64,000 nt of DNA from Bilabrum cf. latius. Taxonomy: Eukaryota; Bigyra: Bicosoecida; Bigyra; Bicosoecida. How positions within the stretch are numbered: the first letter of the stretch is position 1; each line of letters begins with the position of its first letter. Made by a program: the position numbers and the translations under genes. The stretch covers positions 124,001 through 188,000 of the forward strand of contig OZ237755.1 of NCBI GenBank assembly GCA_965178125.1, read 5' to 3'. A model generated the notes under the pieces. That model saw nothing but the letters and a program-made list of their open reading frames with translations, made no database searches and was not told where the DNA came from. This document shows, piece by piece, positions 59,335 through 64,000 of this stretch.

Positions 59335-61818
59335 TCAGCTAGACCCCGGGCCTAGTCCCTTCTTGCGCCTCGGGTCCTCGTGCGCCCCGTGGCCCTCCTT
59401 GGATCCACGCAGCTGCTCGAGAGCGTGCGGCAGCACCCGCGCCAAGATCTCCACCGTCTCGCGCACTGCCTTTGGCTTCCCGGGACAGTTGATGACCAGG
59501 GCGTGCCCAAGCGTGCCGGCGATTCCGCGGGAGAGCACGCAGGCCGGCAGCTTGGGCAGCATCGCGTGGTGCACTGCCTGGATCAGGCCGTCTGCCCGCC
59601 GCTCCAGCACCCCCGCCGTGGCCTCCGGAGTCACGTCCCGAGGAGAAAACCCCGTGCCTCCCGTGGTCAGCACGAGCGCGGCCGCGGAGGAATCTCCTCG
59701 CGCCGCCTATGCCCGTATTGCGCCGCGGATGGCAGACTCGTCGTCGGGCGCCACATGCACGGAGGGCTCGTCGACCAGCCTTACCCGCCCAGGTGTCTCA
59801 AGCAGATCGCGCACCGCTGCCACACCAGTGGGCCCCGAGACGTCTTCAGCTTGGCCTCTGAAGCACGTGTCGCTGACCGTGATCACGCTGAGTCGGAGGG
59901 GTACCGGCGGCTTGCTCTTCTGCTTGTGCGTGTGCGTGTGCGTGTGCTTGTGCGTGTGCTCCGCGGCCTTGCGCTCGCCTGTGACAGGGCCAGACCCAGC
60001 CACAGCGGCCCAGGAGGAGCCTGCCGCCCGACTCGCACTCGCACTAGATTTCCCCGAGGCAGCAGGATCAGCAGCAGGATCAGCAGCAGGATCAGCGGCA
60101 AGGGGAGGGGGAGGAGGAACAGCTCCGCATGCACCGCTGCACCCGAAAGATGCCCTAGCACTCTCAACCTGGGCGGCGGGTTGGAAGGAAGAAGGTGCAG
60201 CCTGCTCTCTTGCTCCCTCGATGTCGCCGATCTAGATGCATTGCACGATAGTGCCAGCCGGAAGCACCGCCGGGCCGTCCGCCAGAATCTCCCCACCCGG
60301 CATCCCTTGCTCTCCGATGGAGGGCACCCGGATCAGCACGTTTGCACCGAGGAACGAGGCAGGGCGCGAGGAGGCTTGTCTCCCTGTGGGTGTCACACAA
60401 ACGGTGCCATCGCCGCCGTGCCGGGCGATACCTCTCTGGAAATCGGTCCGCAGAGAGTCCCTCCTCACAGGCACCTGCAGCCGGGCCACCAGTCGCGCGG
60501 GACTCGCGCGGGAGGCCTCGATCCCCTGCATACGGCGGAGGGCGGGCTCCACGAGCAGATGGAAGGTGGCGAGGGCGGAGGCAGGGTTCCCGGGGAGGCC
60601 GAAGAACATGCACTGGTGCACAGACGGTGGTTCTGGTGAAGCGGTCTATGTTTTGCCAGCGGCATCACCACGGTCGGCTGCCTCCTACTCTGGGTCGGCT
60701 GCTCCCGTGCCGCGGGGGCTGTCAGCGGCAGTCGCTCCTGACCGGGCTGTGAGTGGATATGAACTAGTTGCACCTGCCACGCTGCTTGCCGGCGGTCTTG
60801 CCACCGGTGCAGCTGACCGAACCGTGGAAGCGACCGCCACGGTGGTGGGCTTGCCCGGCTTCATCCTCAGCCTCCCGAAGAGCACTCTGCCGCCGGGCAG
60901 CTGCTCCATGCTCGGTTTCACGTGGTCGTGCATGCCCATGCTCACTCCGCCGGTGGTGATGACTGCATCGCATTGCGTCGCGGCGCGTGACAGAGCAGCT
61001 CGCGTGGCAGGCCCGTCGTCGGGGAGCACGCCCATGTCCAGGGCCCGAGCACCTGCTCGAGCGCACAGGGCGAGCAAGGAAGGGCGATTCGCATCGTAAA
61101 CCGTCGTCCCCTCGGAGCTCGGCTCCATCCCGATCGATTCAGCTGCAGTATCCCCGCCCCCAACTGCGTGCTCGCTGCTCCCGCGGGGCAAAGAGCCGGG
61201 CAGCACCGCCAGCTCTTGGCCCGTGCTGAACACGCCCACTACCGCCTAGCGACGAACTGAAACCGAGCGCACCCCAGCGGCAGACAGCAGCCCTAACTCA
61301 GCAGGTCCTATCAGCTCACCTGGCTGCATAACGGCCGCCCCGGTCGGGATGTCCGAGCCGATTGGACGAATCTTGTCGCCAGGCTGGTGCGTGCCCCGCA
61401 GCTCCACAACGTCACCTGACGACTGCGCAGCGCCTTCGTGCGGCGCTGAGTTCTCTACCATAACAACACAGTCGGCCCCGTCTGGGACGGGGGCGCCAGT
61501 TGTTATGTAGCAGCAGTGGCCATCCTTCAACACGGGCGGTGCGCCGTCGCCTGCTGCAACCCCCCCTTGCACAGGCAGAACCCCGGGCAAGTCTACGCTT
61601 TTTGCGGCATACCCATCTACAATTGATGCTCGAAAAGGTGGCAAATTGACTGTAGCAATGGCTGGCTTGCAAGCGCACCGACCGACGCTTTGGTGCAGTT
61701 GCACCTAGGCGACATCAAGCGGGCGGGCCGCTGCAAGCACCGATTCAATGGCAGCATCAATCTCGACCATTGGATACGGACTACTCCTGATAAGGCTACC
61801 GTCTTGTCGCACTGCCAT
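59335..61818 (-). CDS. Molybdenum cofactor synthesis fusion, MoeA (E) then MogA (G) domain
   Basis: 827 codons from ATG 61818 to TGA 59335-59337, TAGs at 61705, 61246, 60685, 60646, 60232 and 59707. The protein adenylates molybdopterin (G domain) and inserts molybdate (E domain). E domain: [76 protein letters not shown] domain: [51 protein letters not shown]-before-G order is that of plant Cnx1 and opposite to animal gephyrin. About 65 extra residues, with two TAGs, interrupt the E domain before the PGNP motif. The E-G linker carries a His-Thr run ([13 protein letters not shown]). The frame stays open upstream to a TGA at 61964 without another ATG, so a 5' exon cannot be excluded. Confidence 0.93.
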
Positions 61819-61978
61819 GGCTGGATATGGGACCTTTCGTGATTGCGACTGCACAATCGTCGAGCCGCGATCATCATCACCAAAGACTGCCAGTGGGTCC
61901 GCCGAGCTTGCACGCTGTACAGATTGGAAGAACTTGCCAGACCGGCCATACAGCTCCGGTTGCTATCACTGATTACGC
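61819..61978. promoter_or_regulatory. 160-bp putative bidirectional promoter between Cnx1-type and FabG-type genes
   Basis: The two start codons face outward with 160 bp between them. No separate elements were recognised. The space also contains minus-strand frame that is open, so part of it may be coding if the Cnx1 start lies further out. Confidence 0.35.
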
Positions 61979-64000
61979 ATGCTAGCGAAGAAGCTGGTTA
62001 AGAATGGCTTGGATCCGCTGTTGGGCGCAAGGAACCGTTTGTTGCGAGGCGTACTCGGCACTCTAGGGTTTCCCACCCCTCACGAGCTGTACAGAGGCTA
62101 TGACAAGCTGCCTATGAATCGATCGTACCTCGCCTAGTACATGCAATCGAACCGAATATCGCTGGCAGACAACCAAGGGGAAGCTTGGCTCGCATTCAAC
62201 TCGAGGGTATCGGTCGGGAAAGGGTCCCTTGGGTCAGTCGTGGTCGATCTGCGGCCGCTCGGTAACGCGTAGCGCGATTTCCAAATCATTCTTGGGTCCC
62301 TCAAGCGCGGGCTTGCCGAGTTGCAGCGCGGCGGTCGCCTCGTGGTCGTGTCGTCCGGCGCACCAGGCTCGCCGGCAGGTGCGCTGGGAGACACCTGGAC
62401 GGCAGCGGTGCACGGGGCGGTTCTGAGCCTGCACTAGGAAGTCGGCAAGCATGGGATTGGCATCAATCACGTGGTTGACGCCGGGGGGGCAGCACCATTC
62501 CCGGAGGAGAGCGACTCGGAAGGCCAGGAGGAGGAGGAGGAGAGCGATGGGGGGAGCGAGGAGGAGGAGGGGAGCGATGAGGAGGGCGATGATAAGGGCG
62601 AGGAGGGCGCCGCTGCCGCTGACGAGCGACTCGAAGGCGTGGACAGCAATGAGGGTGAGGGCAGCGGTGCGGGCGGCATGCAGGCGCGCGTGGATCTCAA
62701 CCTAAAGTTCGACTCGATGCCGCTGGATGACAACGTGTGGGAGGCCGCTGCCTTCTTGGCCTCGCCCGCATCTGCGTTCGTCACGGGCCAGCAGCTTGTG
62801 GTGAACGCCGACCGAAGCAATGGCTGGGCAGGTGGTGATGTGGGCTATGAGTCAGAGGATGGCGTTGACGCGCTGCAGTATTCAACAGCGGCCCACCGAC
62901 TGCTGCGAAGGTCTGCCATCAGAGCAGAGGTGATGCTGGCGAAGGAGATGTAGGGTGAGACAGAGGGCAGAGGGGTTACCCCATACGGCCGCGAGCAAGA
63001 CTGGCTCAAGAAGAGTGACGAAATTGGTGCTGCGATCGAACGCATGAAGGGCCAGCTGCATGAGATGGGAGGTACGAACAAGACCGACATCACGGCTCCC
63101 ACTCTGCGCCCACAGGAGGGAAGCATTGCACTCGTCACGGGGGCCGCCAGGGGAATCGGCCGTGCGATCGCCCACCGGCTCGCCACTGAGGGCGCCATTG
63201 TGCTGTGCGTGGACGTGCCAGGGAACACGGAGGAGCTGAGCAAAGTGGCGGCCGAGGTAGGGGGGCTGGGCCTCGCCCTCGACATCACCCGGGACGACGC
63301 CCCCGGTGTGCTGCGCAGGGCAGTGGCGGAGTTTTCGTCCCCTCTGCGGAATGGCTTGGCCATGGACCACTCCGAGCCTTTCATGCGTGTTGCCAGGGGC
63401 GAGGACGCCGGGGCCGACCCGTGGGAGTCGCCGAGGCGGTCCGCGAGTGAGATCCTCGAGCTGCCAGAGTCCCGCGGCGCGATGGTGGACGAGTCCGACC
63501 TGGCCTCCTACTCGACCGACACTAACAAGCTGGTCACGTCGGCAGAGGGCGGGCTTGACGTTTTGGTGCACAACGCAGGTGTGACGAGGGACCGATCCCT
63601 GGGGAACATGTCCGAGGCGGAGGCGCGGGCGGTCTTCGCAGTCAACCTGGAGGCGATCCTTCGGATCGAGGAGGAGATCGGGGCTCGACAGCTGGTGGAC
63701 GGGAGCGGCGCCCCGGTGCTGGCGGATGGGGCTCGGGTGGTACTCCTGTCAAGCATCGTGGGTCGCGCGGGGGCCGTCGGGCAGTGCGCGTACGCGGCAA
63801 CGAAGAACGCCGTGGCGGCCTACGCGAGCGAGATGGGGCTCAAGAAAGCTGTGGCCGACTTGGGAGCGACGGTGAATGCGGTTGCTCCAGGATTCATCGA
63901 GACAGACATGACCCAAAAAATCCCAGTGGTGGGACGGGAGGTTGCCCGGAGGATGAGCTCGTTCCGGTAGGGGGGCTTGCCGTGGGATGTGGCGAGTGCC
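61979..64000 (+). CDS. High-molecular-weight FabG-type (FabG4-like) ketoreductase, 3' end outside window
   Basis: Open from ATG 61979 to the window edge, with TAGs at 62135, 62270, 62435, 62951 and 63968. FabG4-type enzymes are about 450 aa and join an inactive N-terminal Rossmann-like domain to a C-terminal NADH-dependent 3-oxoacyl reductase. The N-terminal domain reads LVVVSSGAPGSP, then FLASPASAFVTGQ. The C-terminal domain has TGAARGIGRAIA (cofactor loop), HNAGVTRD, LLSSIVG with the catalytic Ser, YAATK with the Tyr and Lys, and NAVAPGFIETDMT. Two expansions are unusual: an acidic insert (62,510-62,640, Glu/Asp runs) in the first domain and about 85 residues between the second Rossmann strand region and NAG. 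The TAG at 63968 reads SSFR-TAG-GGLPWDVA, where this subfamily has Gln before GG. The last residues before the cut are WDVASA. Confidence 0.9.
63968..63970 (+). other. In-frame TAG at a conserved Gln of FabG4-type reductases
   Basis: Sequence context is REVARRMSSFR-TAG-GGLPWDVA. Mycobacterial FabG4 and relatives have a Leu-Leu-Gln-Gly-Gly-x-Pro-x-Asp-Val-Ala segment at the same distance after the ETxMT motif. The TAG takes the Gln position. The family pattern is recalled, not searched. Confidence 0.75.

Noticed and set aside
1-64000. All TAG-interrupted genes as pseudogenes or assembly errors
   Set aside because: Only TAG interrupts the frames, never TAA or TGA, no frameshifts are needed, and catalytic motifs are intact in every family. 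Random decay would produce all three stops.
1-64000. UAG = leucine, as in some other nuclear and mitochondrial codes
   Set aside because: Leu does not fit ALG6 GDFEA-x-RHW, the VRR-NUC position, the FabG4 position or the CAG/TAG Gly-Gln repeat. Gln fits all of them.
1-64000. Translational read-through or pyrrolysine at UAG
   Set aside because: Up to 21 sites per gene, tandem TAGs and no UAG terminators are incompatible with leaky stops. No pyrrolysine machinery is expected in this type of genome.

Overview
Organism: this is nuclear DNA from a GC-rich, gene-dense unicellular eukaryote. It has GT-AG introns, a kinesin, ER N-glycosylation, an ESCRT Bro1 protein, lipin, cadherin and IPT surface proteins, and no bacterial operon signals. 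I cannot place it taxonomically. The plant-like E-then-G order of its molybdenum cofactor protein argues against an animal. The central observation is that TAG is a sense codon here, almost certainly glutamine, while TAA and TGA remain stops. Sixteen genes account for roughly 90 percent of the window and carry about 106 in-frame TAGs. None of the models needs an in-frame TAA or TGA, and none of the 14 genes whose ends lie in the window needs TAG as its stop (9 TGA, 5 TAA). Where TAG falls on a well-conserved position the family residue is Gln: ALG6 (34749), the FAN1 VRR-NUC domain (2187), the FabG4-type reductase (63968), and cadherin repeats compared with one another (22186). Read with the standard code, the window breaks into more than a hundred fragments that look like pseudogenes. 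Layout, 1-18 kb: a 5'-truncated gene of unknown function (+, ends 1912); FAN1 nuclease (-); ZIP metal transporter (-); a small one-TM protein (-); lipin/phosphatidate phosphatase with a very long disordered middle (+); kinesin-3-like motor (-). Layout, 18-37 kb: a giant cadherin/IPT multi-pass surface protein of about 4750 aa (+), DeoC aldolase (-) and ALG6 glucosyltransferase (+). Layout, 37-64 kb: a giant propeller protein of about 4585 aa with 30 tandem IQ-like repeats (-); ALIX/Bro1 (-); a 101-aa two-exon gene (+); a secreted sialidase-like protein (-); an ankyrin protein (+); a Cnx1/gephyrin-type fusion (-); and a high-molecular-weight FabG-type reductase cut by the window end (+). Genes lie close together (about 100-700 bp apart), often head to head over short shared promoters: DeoC/ALG6, ALIX/101-aa gene, sialidase/ankyrin, Cnx1/FabG. 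Most introns are 70-185 nt (one is 389 nt), but at least three candidates are only 34-37 nt. The genes are mostly housekeeping and do not form a pathway cluster; what unites them is the altered code. No tRNA, rRNA, transposon or CRISPR array was recognised, and the expected tRNA-Gln(CUA) is not in this window.
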